In this document: piece after piece, positions 9,323 to 18,088 of the stretch
Layout of the letters: each line of letters begins with the position of its first letter
Position numbering within the stretch: position 1 is the stretch's first letter
Assembly: GCF_003095375.1 (NCBI RefSeq)
Contig: NZ_QEHR01000003.1
Location: 186,001 to 250,000 of the forward strand
Reading direction: 5' to 3'
Origin: Marixanthomonas spongiae
GTDB taxonomy: Bacteria > Bacteroidota > Bacteroidia > Flavobacteriales > Flavobacteriaceae
Length of the DNA: 64,000 bases
Position numbers and translations under genes: made by a program
Notes under the pieces: model-generated
What the model was told of the DNA's origin: nothing
Seen by the model: only the letters and a program-made list of their open reading frames with translations
The model's database searches: none

Positions 9323-10465
9323 ATGAAGAAGTTAAAAGTAATGACCGTCGTTGGCACGCGCCCTGAAATTATAAGATTATCACGGGTGTTAACAGCCTTA
9401 GATACCTCTGAGGCCATTGAACATGTGTTGGTGCATACCGGACAGAATTATGATTACGAATTAAACCAAATTTTCTTTGATGATCTTGACATTAGAAAGC
9501 CCGATCATTTTTTGGAAGCAGCAGGTACCACTGCTACCGAAACGATAGGGAATATTTTAATAAAAGTAGATCCTTTGTTGGAAACCATTAAACCAGATGC
9601 CTTTTTGGTATTAGGGGATACCAATAGTTGCTTATGTGCCATTCCTGCAAAGAAAAGACATATTCCTATTTTTCATATGGAAGCAGGCAACCGCTGTTTT
9701 GACCAACGGGTTCCAGAAGAAACCAATAGAAAAATTGTGGATCATACGGCTGACATAAACCTTACCTATAGTACTATTGCCCGTGAATATCTTCTGCGTG
9801 AAGGATTGCCCGCTGATCGTATTATTAAAACAGGTTCTCCCATGTTTGAAGTTTTGAACCACTATCGTCCTAAAATTGAAAACAGCGATGTTTTAGAAAG
9901 ACTGTCGCTAAAAAAACACAAGTATTTTGTGGTCTCTGCACATCGGGAAGAAAATATTAGCAGTGAAGAAAACTTTACCAATTTGATGGAAAGTTTAAAT
10001 CAAATTGCCAAAATCTATAAATTGCCGATTATCGTAAGTACACACCCCCGCACCCGAAATATGATCGACAAGAGAAAAATTGATATGCAGCCTGAAATTC
10101 AGTTTTTAAAGCCTTTGGGATTCAGTGATTATAATGCGTTACAGTTACATAGTCACGCTGTGTTATCAGATAGCGGAACTATTTCTGAAGAATCTTCCAT
10201 TCTAAATTTTCCGGCCTTGAATATTAGGCAAGCACACGAAAGACCAGAAGCCATGGAAGAGGCCGCTGTAATGATGGTGGGGCTTTCTTCCCAACGTATC
10301 TTACAAGGTTTGAAACTAGTAGAGGATCAAAAAAGAGGCAACGAACGAAATTTTAGAAGGGTATCTGACTATAGCATGCCAAATGTTTCCGAAAAAATGG
10401 TCCGCATTATAGTAAGTTATACCGATTATGTAAAGAGAACGGTTTGGAATGACTACAATAGCTAA
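9323..10465 (+). CDS. capG: UDP-N-acetyl-L-fucosamine-forming 2-epimerase, CapG/FnlC/WbjD type
   Basis: Third enzyme of the pathway: epimerises C2 of the deoxy-talose intermediate to give UDP-L-FucNAc. It is a 380-residue GT-B-fold epimerase with VVGTRPEIIRLSR at residues 9-21, LGDTNSCLCAI near 96, HREENIS near 212 and DSGTISEESSI near 283. It is clearly diverged from the WecB copy at 657. Position directly after CapE and CapF supports the CapG assignment over a second UDP-ManNAc epimerase. The next gene starts 3 bases later. Confidence 0.92.
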   Translation: MKKLKVMTVVGTRPEIIRLSRVLTALDTSEAIEHVLVHTGQNYDYELNQIFFDDLDIRKPDHFLEAAGTTATETIGNILIKVDPLLETIKPDAFLVLGDTNSCLCAIPAKKRHIPIFHMEAGNRCFDQRVPEETNRKIVDHTADINLTYSTIAREYLLREGLPADRIIKTGSPMFEVLNHYRPKIENSDVLERLSLKKHKYFVVSAHREENISSEENFTNLMESLNQIAKIYKLPIIVSTHPRTRNMIDKRKIDMQPEIQFLKPLGFSDYNALQLHSHAVLSDSGTISEESSILNFPALNIRQAHERPEAMEEAAVMMVGLSSQRILQGLKLVEDQKRGNERNFRRVSDYSMPNVSEKMVRIIVSYTDYVKRTVWNDYNS

Positions 10466-10468
10466 ACT

Positions 10469-11668
10469 ATGAATGTCTTGTTCCTTACCATGGTCAATAT
10501 CTCAACCTTGAAAGAAAGAGGTATTTACCACGATCTTTTAAATCATTTTGTATCCAAAAATCATGCGGTATATATAATCTCCCCTCTTGAGAGACGCCTT
10601 AAAAAAAAGACGGTAATGATTCAGGAAGGAAATGCCACCATACTACAAGTCCAAACACTTAACCTTTCCAAAACAAATAGCATTGAAAAAGGATTAGGGC
10701 AACTAATGGTGGAAAGTCAATATTTATCGGCCTTGAAAAAGCACTTTAAACACGTTGTTTTTGATTTGGTTTTGTATTCCACTCCGCCAATTACTTTTTC
10801 AAAGGTTATTTCTTATATCAAAAGAAAAGATCATGCTTATTCCTATTTGTTGTTAAAGGATATTTTTCCCCAAAATGCCGTTGATATGCAGATGATGAAA
10901 AAAGGTGGTTTTATACACCGGTATTTTAAGAAAAAAGAAAAAAAACTTTATACACTATCAGAGACCATAGGGTGCATGTCAAAAGCCAACAAACAGTATA
11001 TTTTAAAAAACAATCCTGACATACCTGAAGATAAAATAGAGGTCAACCCAAATTCAATTAAACCTGTATTTATTGACTACAGTGAACGTGAAAAAAATTT
11101 GATTAAAAGCAGGTATGCGATTCCCCTCTATAAAAAGATTTTTGTGTACGGTGGAAATTTGGGAGTACCGCAAGGAATCGATTTTTTAATCGAAACCATC
11201 GCAAATTTCAGAGAGTCAGATGCCCACATAGTTGTTGTGGGAAATGGGACACAATTTTATAAACTGAGTGCCTGGTTTGATAAAAACAAACCGTCCAATG
11301 CCTCGCTTTTGTCTGGTTTACCAAAAGCTGAATACGATTCCTTGCTCGCCGCATGCGATATAGGGATGATATTTTTGCACCACGGTTTTACCATCCCCAA
11401 TTTTCCCTCCCGACTTTTGGCTTATTTAGAAATGAAAAAGCCTGTTTTAGCGGCTACTGATGTCCATACTGATATTGGAACCGTAATTGAGGAAGCCGGA
11501 TGTGGCTATTGGGTGCAAGCGGGAGACATTAAAGCTATGCAAGATAAAATTTCAAGATTATGCCAAGAAGATACGGTGCCGTTAGGGGAGAATGGGTATA
11601 ATTTATTGAAAAGCGAATATACGGTAGATCGCACCTATCAACTTATAATCGATAAAGTCCATGTATAG
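10469..11668 (+). CDS. Glycosyltransferase, WbuB-like (probable FucNAc transferase)
   Basis: A 399-residue GT4-type enzyme. The donor domain contains YGGNLGVPQGIDFLIE near residue 227 and a C-terminal PNFPSRLLAYLEMKKPVLA stretch, the pattern of WbuB-type transferases that use UDP-L-FucNAc. It follows the FucNAc pathway immediately and overlaps the start of the initiating transferase gene by 8 bases, so it probably adds FucNAc as the second sugar of the repeat unit. Family and context agree. The sugar specificity is inferred. Confidence 0.83.
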   Translation: MNVLFLTMVNISTLKERGIYHDLLNHFVSKNHAVYIISPLERRLKKKTVMIQEGNATILQVQTLNLSKTNSIEKGLGQLMVESQYLSALKKHFKHVVFDLVLYSTPPITFSKVISYIKRKDHAYSYLLLKDIFPQNAVDMQMMKKGGFIHRYFKKKEKKLYTLSETIGCMSKANKQYILKNNPDIPEDKIEVNPNSIKPVFIDYSEREKNLIKSRYAIPLYKKIFVYGGNLGVPQGIDFLIETIANFRESDAHIVVVGNGTQFYKLSAWFDKNKPSNASLLSGLPKAEYDSLLAACDIGMIFLHHGFTIPNFPSRLLAYLEMKKPVLAATDVHTDIGTVIEEAGCGYWVQAGDIKAMQDKISRLCQEDTVPLGENGYNLLKSEYTVDRTYQLIIDKVHV

Positions 11669-12266
11669 AACTATTTTTAAACCAATGTTAGATTGTCTAG
11701 CAGCATTATTGGGATTGTTGATCTTAAGTCCTATTTTTATGACCGTAAGCATCGCGCTATTCGTCGCTAACAACGGCAAACCTTTCTTTTTTCAAAAACG
11801 CCCTGGTAAAGATGAGCGGATTTTCAACATTATCAAGTTTAAAACAATGAACGACAAAAGAGACAAGGCAGGAAATCTATTGCCCGATGCAGCACGGTTG
11901 ACAGGTCTGGGAAAGTTTATACGCAAAACTTCTTTAGATGAACTGCCTCAGCTTATCAATGTGCTAAAAGGCGATATGAGCTTGGTGGGGCCTAGACCCC
12001 TTCGAGTACATTATTTACACCTGTACAATAAAAATCAAAAAAAACGACATGATGTACGCCCGGGCATTACCGGCTGGGCACAAGTAAATGGCCGTAATGC
12101 TATTTCGTGGAAAGAAAAATTTAACTTTGATATTTGGTATGTGAAAAACATAAACTTTGTTTTAGATTTAAAAATTTTAATTTTAACTATAAAAAAGGTT
12201 CTTCAATCAAAGAATATAAATAGTTCTTCTAATATCACTATGGAGCCTTTCAATGGAAATAATTGA
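11661..12266 (+). CDS. Initiating sugar-phosphate transferase, PglC/WcaJ-like (small form)
   Basis: A 201-residue monotopic phosphoglycosyl transferase that moves a sugar-1-phosphate from a UDP-sugar to undecaprenyl phosphate and so starts repeat-unit assembly. It has one hydrophobic N-terminal re-entrant helix (about residues 5-33), then KFKTMNDKRD, TSLDELPQL with the catalytic Asp-Glu pair near 93, GDMSLVGPRPL and RPGITGWAQVNGRN. The length and the adjacent PglD-like acetyltransferase match PglC enzymes that use UDP-diacetyl-bacillosamine. A second enzyme of the same family lies at 12,910. Confidence 0.9.
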   Translation: MYRTIFKPMLDCLAALLGLLILSPIFMTVSIALFVANNGKPFFFQKRPGKDERIFNIIKFKTMNDKRDKAGNLLPDAARLTGLGKFIRKTSLDELPQLINVLKGDMSLVGPRPLRVHYLHLYNKNQKKRHDVRPGITGWAQVNGRNAISWKEKFNFDIWYVKNINFVLDLKILILTIKKVLQSKNINSSSNITMEPFNGNN

Positions 12267-12267
12267 T

Positions 12268-12888
12268 ATGAAAGAATGTGTTATTTATGGTGCAGGAACT
12301 TATGGAGAAGTTTATGCCTCCTACTTAAAAGAAATGTATAATATTTTAGGGTTTATAGATGATAATTCTTTGTTGATAGGAAAAACAGTAAATAAATTTC
12401 CAGTTTTGGGGAATTCGAAATATTTGTTTTCAAAATTAAAACGTGACGTTGTAGTTTTTGTACCTATTGGAAACAACCAATTAAGAGTTTCTCTATTTGA
12501 AAAGCTAAATCAAGAAGGGTTTACTACTCCAAATTTCATACACCCGAAGACGTTAATCGATTCATCTGTTAGTTTAGGTAAAGGAGTTTATATTTTACCC
12601 TCAACCAATGTAATGCCATTTACTAAAATAGCTGATTATTCTATGATTAGTATGGGTGTAAATATTGCTCATCACGTATATATAGAAAAAGGTTGCTTTT
12701 TCTCACAAGGAACTAATATAGGAGCTTCAATCAATATTAAAGAAAAAGCTTATTTTGGAATAGGGGCTACAGTTATGACAGGAGTAACTAGCATAGGTGA
12801 GAACGCTCTAATTGGAGCAGGATCCGTTGTAATCAATAACATCCCTGCTAACTGCACAGCAGTTGGTGTTCCCGCAAAACCCCTTTAA
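12268..12888 (+). CDS. Sugar O/N-acetyltransferase, PglD/NeuD-like
   Basis: About 206 residues: an N-terminal Rossmann-like UDP-sugar binding domain (KECVIYGAGTYGEVYASYL) and a C-terminal left-handed beta-helix of hexapeptide repeats ending IGAGSVVINNIPANCTAVGVPAKPL. PglD acetylates the C4 amino group of UDP-4-amino-4,6-dideoxy-GlcNAc with acetyl-CoA. The matching dehydratase and aminotransferase (PglF- and PglE-like) are encoded at 20,084-23,244 on the other strand. I chose ATG 12268, one base after the upstream stop, because the fold begins right there. ATG 12253 in the same frame is possible and would overlap the upstream gene. Locally A+T rich. Confidence 0.85.
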   Translation: MKECVIYGAGTYGEVYASYLKEMYNILGFIDDNSLLIGKTVNKFPVLGNSKYLFSKLKRDVVVFVPIGNNQLRVSLFEKLNQEGFTTPNFIHPKTLIDSSVSLGKGVYILPSTNVMPFTKIADYSMISMGVNIAHHVYIEKGCFFSQGTNIGASINIKEKAYFGIGATVMTGVTSIGENALIGAGSVVINNIPANCTAVGVPAKPL

Positions 12889-12909
12889 TTTCATTAAAAT
12901 GAAAAATCA

Positions 12910-13548
12910 TTGAAAAAAAATCAGTTAATTCTAAAACGATTTTTTGATTTCCTCTTTTCAATATTAGGTTTAGTCATCACCTTTCCTTTTATTTTAATAT
13001 TTTATTTAATTGTGTTTTTTACTTCACAACAAAACGGACTGTATAAAAGCACCCGTATTGGCCAACATGGCCACCCGTTTACCATGTGGAAACTGCGCAC
13101 CATGAGACCCCACCCTACCCTCAATACTACTGTAACCAGCAGTAGGGATATTCGTATCACACCTTTTGGCCGGTTGTTGCGTCGTACCAAACTTGACGAA
13201 CTCCCCCAATTATGGAATGTCTTAAAAGGCGATATGAGCCTGGTAGGCCCCCGCCCAGATGTGCCCGGGTTTGCCGATCAATTACAAGGCGATGATCGAA
13301 AGATTCTCAGCGTTCGTCCTGGGATTACCGGCTTGGCTACGCTTGCTTTTAGGGATGAAGAAGTTGTTTTGGCAAATCAAACCGATCCCGAACGCTATAA
13401 CCGGGAGGTTATCTGGCCCGAGAAAGTTCGGTTAAACCGCTACTATTTGGAACATTACAGTCTTTCGTTGGACTTCAATATTTTATTTAAAACGGTTTTT
13501 GGCGGGACTATTTCTGTTACCAAAAAGTCGTATCCGACTAAGACATAA
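12910..13548 (+). CDS. Second initiating sugar-phosphate transferase, WcaJ/PglC family
   Basis: A 212-residue monotopic phosphoglycosyl transferase with one N-terminal hydrophobic helix (KRFFDFLFSILGLV onward), KLRTMRPHP, RRTKLDELPQLWNVLKGDM near residues 90-108, VGPRPD and RPGITGLATLAFRDEE. It would start a lipid-linked glycan. The start appears to be TTG at 12910. The only nearby ATG (12899) is in another frame and reaches a stop after four codons, and that stop overlaps the TTG. Having two small initiating transferases within 2 kb suggests two lipid-linked glycans or two alternative first sugars. Confidence 0.88.
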   Translation: MKKNQLILKRFFDFLFSILGLVITFPFILIFYLIVFFTSQQNGLYKSTRIGQHGHPFTMWKLRTMRPHPTLNTTVTSSRDIRITPFGRLLRRTKLDELPQLWNVLKGDMSLVGPRPDVPGFADQLQGDDRKILSVRPGITGLATLAFRDEEVVLANQTDPERYNREVIWPEKVRLNRYYLEHYSLSLDFNILFKTVFGGTISVTKKSYPTKT

Positions 13549-13686
13549 GTCCGCTTTGTTATCCGATACAAGACGTGTTGAAGGGACTTGTGTTCTGGGA
13601 TGGATGGAGACGCTTCACTGCGCTATGCTCCATTCTGAGTAACAATGGGCGTGTCATTTAAAAGGATGCGTTTCTATTTTTTATCT

Positions 13687-13694
13687 TATATTTG
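13687..13694 (+). promoter_or_regulatory. Candidate -7 promoter box (TAnnTTTG)
   Basis: TATATTTG matches the Bacteroidetes -7 consensus and ends 12 bases before the ATG of the PHP phosphatase gene. No convincing -33 TTG was seen. It overlaps the TTG codon at 13692, which argues against translation starting there. Confidence 0.5.
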
Positions 13695-13706
13695 AACCTA
13701 AAAGCA

Positions 13707-14447
13707 ATGGGGCTCTTTTTTCAATCCAAAAAATCCATTTTACCGCTCTTAAACGGAATGGTGGATATGCACAACCATGTGTTGCCCGGTATAGACGATG
13801 GCGCGGATACCCTAACAGAAAGCCTCCGTATGATGCGGGAGTATGAGCGGTTGGGGATGGCAGGGGTTGTAGCCAGTCCACACGTGATGGATGGGGTTTA
13901 TGCCAATACCCCTGAAACCATTGGCACAGCCTTTTCTGAACTAAAGGAAGCGCTTGCACATGAAAATTTAAGCGTATCCCTACAAGCAGCAGCGGCAGAA
14001 TATATGTTGGATGCGACGTTTCAGCAACTATTGCAGGCAGACCAAGTGTTGCCGATTACCAAAAAACACCTGTTGGTTGAAATGTCGTACCTACAACCAC
14101 CCTTGAATGTAGAAACCTACCTCTTTAATAGCAAACATAAGGGGTATACCCCTATCTTGGCCCATCCGGAACGCTATCCGTTTATCAAGGACGATGCGGC
14201 TTATAAGAAGTTTCAGGCATTAGGGTGTGTGTTTCAACTCAACCTATTGTCGTTGACCGCCCATTACGGGCCCCAAGTACAAAAAAAAGCCTTGGCACTG
14301 TTGGAAAAAGGACGCTATGCATTTGTGGGCACCGATGCCCATCACGTACACCATTTAAAAAAAATAGGCCAGATAACATTACGCCAGAAACACTATACCC
14401 AACTTGCCCATCTCATAGCCAATACAACCAAATTGATGGAAAGTTGA
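13707..14447 (+). CDS. PHP-type tyrosine-protein phosphatase, CpsB/CapC/YwqE-like
   Basis: A 246-residue metal-dependent phosphatase of the polymerase-and-histidinol-phosphatase family, which dephosphorylates the tyrosine-rich tail of the capsule kinase. Metal ligands are visible in DMHNHVLPGIDDG (about residues 19-31), ASPHVMDG, LAHPERYPF and the final GTDAHHVHHLK. ATG 13707 is preferred over the in-frame TTG at 13692, which lies inside a promoter box. The likely partner is the Wzc-like kinase at 15,369. Together they would cycle phosphorylation to control polymer length and export. Confidence 0.9.
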   Translation: MGLFFQSKKSILPLLNGMVDMHNHVLPGIDDGADTLTESLRMMREYERLGMAGVVASPHVMDGVYANTPETIGTAFSELKEALAHENLSVSLQAAAAEYMLDATFQQLLQADQVLPITKKHLLVEMSYLQPPLNVETYLFNSKHKGYTPILAHPERYPFIKDDAAYKKFQALGCVFQLNLLSLTAHYGPQVQKKALALLEKGRYAFVGTDAHHVHHLKKIGQITLRQKHYTQLAHLIANTTKLMES

Positions 14448-14585
14448 TTGGACGCACACGGATGTTGGGGTGTTCACCATCAGCTTATTACCGCTTGCAG
14501 CCTTATATGCTTTTGTTTGGCAAGTATTATTGATATTCTTCCGTTAAAAACCATTTTTTCGGTTTACCATCCTAGAAAACTTACT

Positions 14586-14593
14586 TATCTTTG
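14586..14593 (+). promoter_or_regulatory. Strong -7 promoter box (TATCTTTGC)
   Basis: TATCTTTG followed by C is a very good match to the Bacteroidetes -7 element TAnnTTTGC. It ends only 5 bases before the ATG of the Wza-like gene, so the transcript would start at or within a few bases of the start codon. No clear -33 TTG was found. Confidence 0.65.
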
Positions 14594-14598
14594 CCGGC

Positions 14599-15363
14599 AT
14601 GAAATACCCTATTATTATCCTACTTTTCCTTTTGCTATCTGGGTGTGCCACCAAAAAGGAAGTTGTTTATTTCCAAGACATTGAGCAGGCCAATTTAACG
14701 TTGGCCGATTCGTTGTACCAGCATCCTACCATACAGGTAAACGATATTTTAAAGATCGACCTCACCGCATTGCAAGAAGAAAGCACCCTACCCTTTACAT
14801 TTGACAAAAGCCTGGGTTCACGGGCCCAAAATACCCAAGCCGAAATTTTAAAATTAGAAGGATATTTGGTGGCAAAAGACGGTAGCATTACCTATCCCCA
14901 ATTGGGCAAGGTATTTGTTGCCGGTAAAACCAGCCAAGAAGTACAAGCACTATTGACCCAAAAACTATCCGCTTATATTAAAGATCCTACGGTTCGTGTT
15001 CGTTTAGTGAACAACAAATTTACCGTTATAGGCGAAGTGAAAGCCCCGGGCACCTATACAGTCAATGAAGAAGCGATTACCCTGCCACAAGCGTTGGGAA
15101 TGGCCGGCGATTTGACCATCAATGGAAAACGGGAGAATGTATTGATCATTCGCCAAGGGGATAACGCTATGGAAACCAAACACATTGACCTTACCCAGTC
15201 TGACTGGATGAATTCCAAATTCTACTATTTAAAACCCAATGACGTGGTTTATGTTACCCCAAACAACAGCAAGGTGCGTTCTGCTGGATTTATAGGCAAT
15301 GTGGGCACTTTATTGTCCTTGGCTTCCATTTTATTAAGTGCTGCCGTCGTAATTTTTAGATAA
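14599..15363 (+). CDS. Polysaccharide export lipoprotein, Wza-like
   Basis: Outer-membrane polysaccharide export protein of 254 residues. A lipoprotein signal ends in LLLSGC with the lipidated Cys at residue 16. The polysaccharide export domain follows (PTIQVNDILKIDL, then DGSITYPQLGKVFVAGKTS), then an SLBB domain (FTVIGEVKAPGTYTV). A hydrophobic C-terminal helix (LLSLASILLSAAVVIF) resembles the membrane-spanning end of Wza. The Wzc-like kinase starts 5 bases downstream. A second, much larger SLBB export protein is encoded at 34,716, so the window has two export channels. Confidence 0.92.
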   Translation: MKYPIIILLFLLLSGCATKKEVVYFQDIEQANLTLADSLYQHPTIQVNDILKIDLTALQEESTLPFTFDKSLGSRAQNTQAEILKLEGYLVAKDGSITYPQLGKVFVAGKTSQEVQALLTQKLSAYIKDPTVRVRLVNNKFTVIGEVKAPGTYTVNEEAITLPQALGMAGDLTINGKRENVLIIRQGDNAMETKHIDLTQSDWMNSKFYYLKPNDVVYVTPNNSKVRSAGFIGNVGTLLSLASILLSAAVVIFR

Positions 15364-15368
15364 TCCCC

Positions 15369-17762
15369 ATGGAACAACAAACGCCTCTATCCCCTACAAC
15401 CTCGCAAGACGACAACCTCAAGGAAATGCTGTTACGCTACCTTCGGTACTGGCCTTGGTTTCTGCTCTCAGCGGTCATTGCTATAGCCGTTGCTTTTTTA
15501 TATGTGCGCTATTCCCCAAAGCTGTATCAAACAAACACCCAGATAAAAATATTGAAGGAAAATGAAAGCGGGCTGGATTTAACCGGGCTGGAAGGTGCGG
15601 GAGCCGTGTTTGATATGAACAAGGTAAACCTGCAAAATGAAATACAAATTTTAACTTCCCGAAGGCTTTTGGAGGATGTTGTGGAAGAAACGGGCATGCA
15701 AACCCGTTATTTTATAGCGGGAAATGTAAAAACCGTGGAGCGCTGGAAGACGGAAGTGCCCTTTTCCGTGCGGTGGAAAACAGCCGATTCCATTTTGAAC
15801 ACCTCCGGTCCCGTTGGTTTTCAACTCCGTTTTATAGATGCTGAAACCTTTCGTGTGCGTACCTTAGACACCGAGCCCAGCCTAACCGCAGAAGGAACTA
15901 TCAACGAAGCTGTTGCACTCAACGGATATGCCTTTCAAATCGTTCTGAAACCGGGTGCCCAGCATTCTGGGAAGGTACTTGCAGACACCGATTACCTGAT
16001 ACGGTTTCAGCCTAAAAACCAGGTGATAAACAGCTTGGTTAAAAACTTACAAGTGAATCCCATTGGTGATAAGAGCGAGGTTTTAACCCTTGGGTTACAA
16101 GGCGAGAACCCCGTTAAGAATGAGGCGATTTTAAACAACCTTACCTATCAATTTAATCAAGACGGCATTAAGGACAAGCGCTTGGTTTCGGAACGTACAG
16201 GAGAGTTTATAGAAGAACGACTCCGGTTGTTGTTCCGGGAACTGGATACCGTTGAAAGCGGCATTGTTTCGTATAAAGAAGAAAATAAACTGGTAGATAT
16301 CGAAGCCAATATCGCCCAGTTGTTTACCAAGGAAGGAGCAGCTGAAGCAAAACGCTTTGAACTGGAGACGCAAAAAGCCGTGGCACAAGAGTTTCAGTCC
16401 TTACTTAACGAACGGGAAGACTTTTCTCTATTACCAGCTAACTTAGGGATTGAAAGCGAGACCATCAACACCTTAACGGCCTCGTACAACGATTTGATTT
16501 TGCAGCGCAACAAATTGTTGGTTTCTTCCACTAAAGAGAACCCCTTGGTGGTCAATCTGGACGAGAAAATATTAGAAACAAAATCAAATATCCTAAAAAG
16601 CATTCAAGCCTATATCCGCAGTCTCGAGACTTCGTTAGCTACGGTACAACAACGTGAAAGCACCTCAACCGGAAAGCTTATTGGGTTGCCCAAAAAAGAG
16701 AAAGAAATCCGAACGATTATCCGGCAGCGGGACATAAAAGAAAAACTGTACCTCTTTTTACTGCAGAAACGGGAAGAAGCCGCCTTGCAACTGGCTACGG
16801 TTACACCCATCATTAAAATAGTAGATTTTGCCTATACCAAGCCTAACCCCGTGGCCCCAAAAACAAGAATCGTGTTTTTAGGTGCTTTTATTGTGGGGCT
16901 TTTAATTCCATTTGGCATCCTCTACCTCCGGTTCATGTTAGATACCAAAATCAACAACAAAGAACATATAAAGCAATTGGTACAGCCAATACCGGTTATA
17001 GGCGAGATTCCCGAAGTAGAGAAGAAAGACGCTGTATTGTTAAGGCCTGATGACCGTTCTATCACGGCAGAGGCTTTTCGTATTTTACGAACCAATTTAG
17101 CCTATTTTAAAGCTGCAGGCAAAGAGCAACAAAAACAAGCCCAAGTAATCTACATTACCTCTTCCACCAAAGGGGAGGGCAAAACCTATACTGCTATCAA
17201 CTTAGCCAGTTCTTTGGCCGCAATCAATAAAAAGGTGCTGTTGATGGGCTGCGACCTCCGAAACCCCCAACTGCACAATTACATTGAAAAAGACAAGCAG
17301 GCATTTGGGGTATCCTCTTATTTGTACGACACCTCGATTACCATGGACGACCTCATCATTCCACAGGTATTGGGAATTTCTAATTTAGACGTTATCCTTT
17401 CAGGGGCCATACCCCCTAACCCAGCCGAGCTTTTGCTGAATGGCCGTTTTGAAACCTTAATTGATCAAGCCAAGCAACATTACGATTATATCTTGGTAGA
17501 TACCGCCCCCACCATCTTGGTAACCGATACCTTATTGATCTCCCAACTTGCAGATGTTACGCTATACCTTACCCGGGCAAATTATACCGAGGTTAAATTA
17601 ACAGCGCATATTAAAGAAATGTACGAACAGCAGAAACTGACCAATATGGCCCTTATTGTTAACAGTGTTGACGATAAAAAAGGATATGGATACAATTATG
17701 GGTATGGGTACGGCTATTCTGATGCACAACCTCCAGCCTGGTGGCAATTTTGGAAGCGATAG
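15369..17762 (+). CDS. Wzc-like polysaccharide co-polymerase / BY-type tyrosine kinase
   Basis: A 797-residue inner-membrane protein. The N-terminal Wzz domain has a first transmembrane helix near residues 30-48, a periplasmic coiled-coil region in the middle and a second helix near 505-525. The cytoplasmic kinase domain has Walker A SSTKGEGKT near 599-607, a Walker A' stretch ending LLMGCDLRNPQ and Walker B YILVDTAPT near 707. The C-terminus is a tyrosine cluster (GYGYNYGYGYGYSD, about 773-786), the autophosphorylation tail of BY-kinases. It forms a unit with the Wza-like lipoprotein and the PHP phosphatase. Three 22-bp repeats and a terminator follow the stop. Confidence 0.94.
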   Translation: MEQQTPLSPTTSQDDNLKEMLLRYLRYWPWFLLSAVIAIAVAFLYVRYSPKLYQTNTQIKILKENESGLDLTGLEGAGAVFDMNKVNLQNEIQILTSRRLLEDVVEETGMQTRYFIAGNVKTVERWKTEVPFSVRWKTADSILNTSGPVGFQLRFIDAETFRVRTLDTEPSLTAEGTINEAVALNGYAFQIVLKPGAQHSGKVLADTDYLIRFQPKNQVINSLVKNLQVNPIGDKSEVLTLGLQGENPVKNEAILNNLTYQFNQDGIKDKRLVSERTGEFIEERLRLLFRELDTVESGIVSYKEENKLVDIEANIAQLFTKEGAAEAKRFELETQKAVAQEFQSLLNEREDFSLLPANLGIESETINTLTASYNDLILQRNKLLVSSTKENPLVVNLDEKILETKSNILKSIQAYIRSLETSLATVQQRESTSTGKLIGLPKKEKEIRTIIRQRDIKEKLYLFLLQKREEAALQLATVTPIIKIVDFAYTKPNPVAPKTRIVFLGAFIVGLLIPFGILYLRFMLDTKINNKEHIKQLVQPIPVIGEIPEVEKKDAVLLRPDDRSITAEAFRILRTNLAYFKAAGKEQQKQAQVIYITSSTKGEGKTYTAINLASSLAAINKKVLLMGCDLRNPQLHNYIEKDKQAFGVSSYLYDTSITMDDLIIPQVLGISNLDVILSGAIPPNPAELLLNGRFETLIDQAKQHYDYILVDTAPTILVTDTLLISQLADVTLYLTRANYTEVKLTAHIKEMYEQQKLTNMALIVNSVDDKKGYGYNYGYGYGYSDAQPPAWWQFWKR

Positions 17763-17813
17763 CTGAAATTGATTCTGGGTTGTGGATTAAAAAAAGCACG
17801 ATGTGCTAAATTA

Positions 17814-17879
17814 TTGTACAACTTTTACTGAAAAGTTGTACAATTTTATTGAAAAACTTGTACAATATTTGTTCAAAAT
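17814..17879. repeat. Three tandem 22-bp repeats, each starting with the palindrome TTGTACAA
   Basis: TTGTACAA occurs at 17814, 17836 and 17858, exactly 22 bases apart, each followed by a T-rich then A-rich stretch. The first two units also form a perfect 13-bp inverted repeat (17814-17826 with 17831-17843) around a 4-base loop, followed by TTTTATT. The block lies between the Wzc-like stop and the terminator at 17,896. It may be an operator array on one face of the helix, or an RNA hairpin. Confidence 0.8.
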
Positions 17880-17895
17880 ACTAAGAAGTTTTGGG

Positions 17896-17914
17896 AAAAC
17901 TCTCGGGAGTTTTT
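17896..17914 (+). terminator. Rho-independent terminator of the plus-strand polysaccharide operon
   Basis: AAAACTC, loop TCGG, then GAGTTTT and further T residues: a 7-bp stem with a stable tetraloop and a T run, 134 bases after the Wzc-like stop. Confidence 0.7.
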
Positions 17915-18088
17915 GTTGTATCAACCATATGTTTTTAAAAAACACCTTATCGTTTTTATTTTAATGCTTTGGTTTTATTAAAAACAGCTGGTCAATTAGT
18001 TGATGTATCACCGTTATCTTACCAGATTTTTAAGCTACTATTTCACTATAATAGCGCCTTCCATCCTACATTAGAAACAACAACCGCT

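Larger units (their letters stand above)
17763..18088. other. Convergent intergenic region between the two polysaccharide arms
   Basis: A 326-base gap between the Wzc-like gene and the 3' end of the Wzi-like gene. It holds the 22-bp repeats and the terminator listed separately. The rest is A+T rich, and I see no convincing gene. A short open frame from 17,969 runs into the Wzi-like gene on the other strand and is not credible. Confidence 0.7.

Noticed and set aside
14448-14684. Open frame between the PHP phosphatase and Wza-like genes
   Set aside because: It runs across the promoter and signal-peptide region of the Wza-like gene in another frame; composition is unlike protein.
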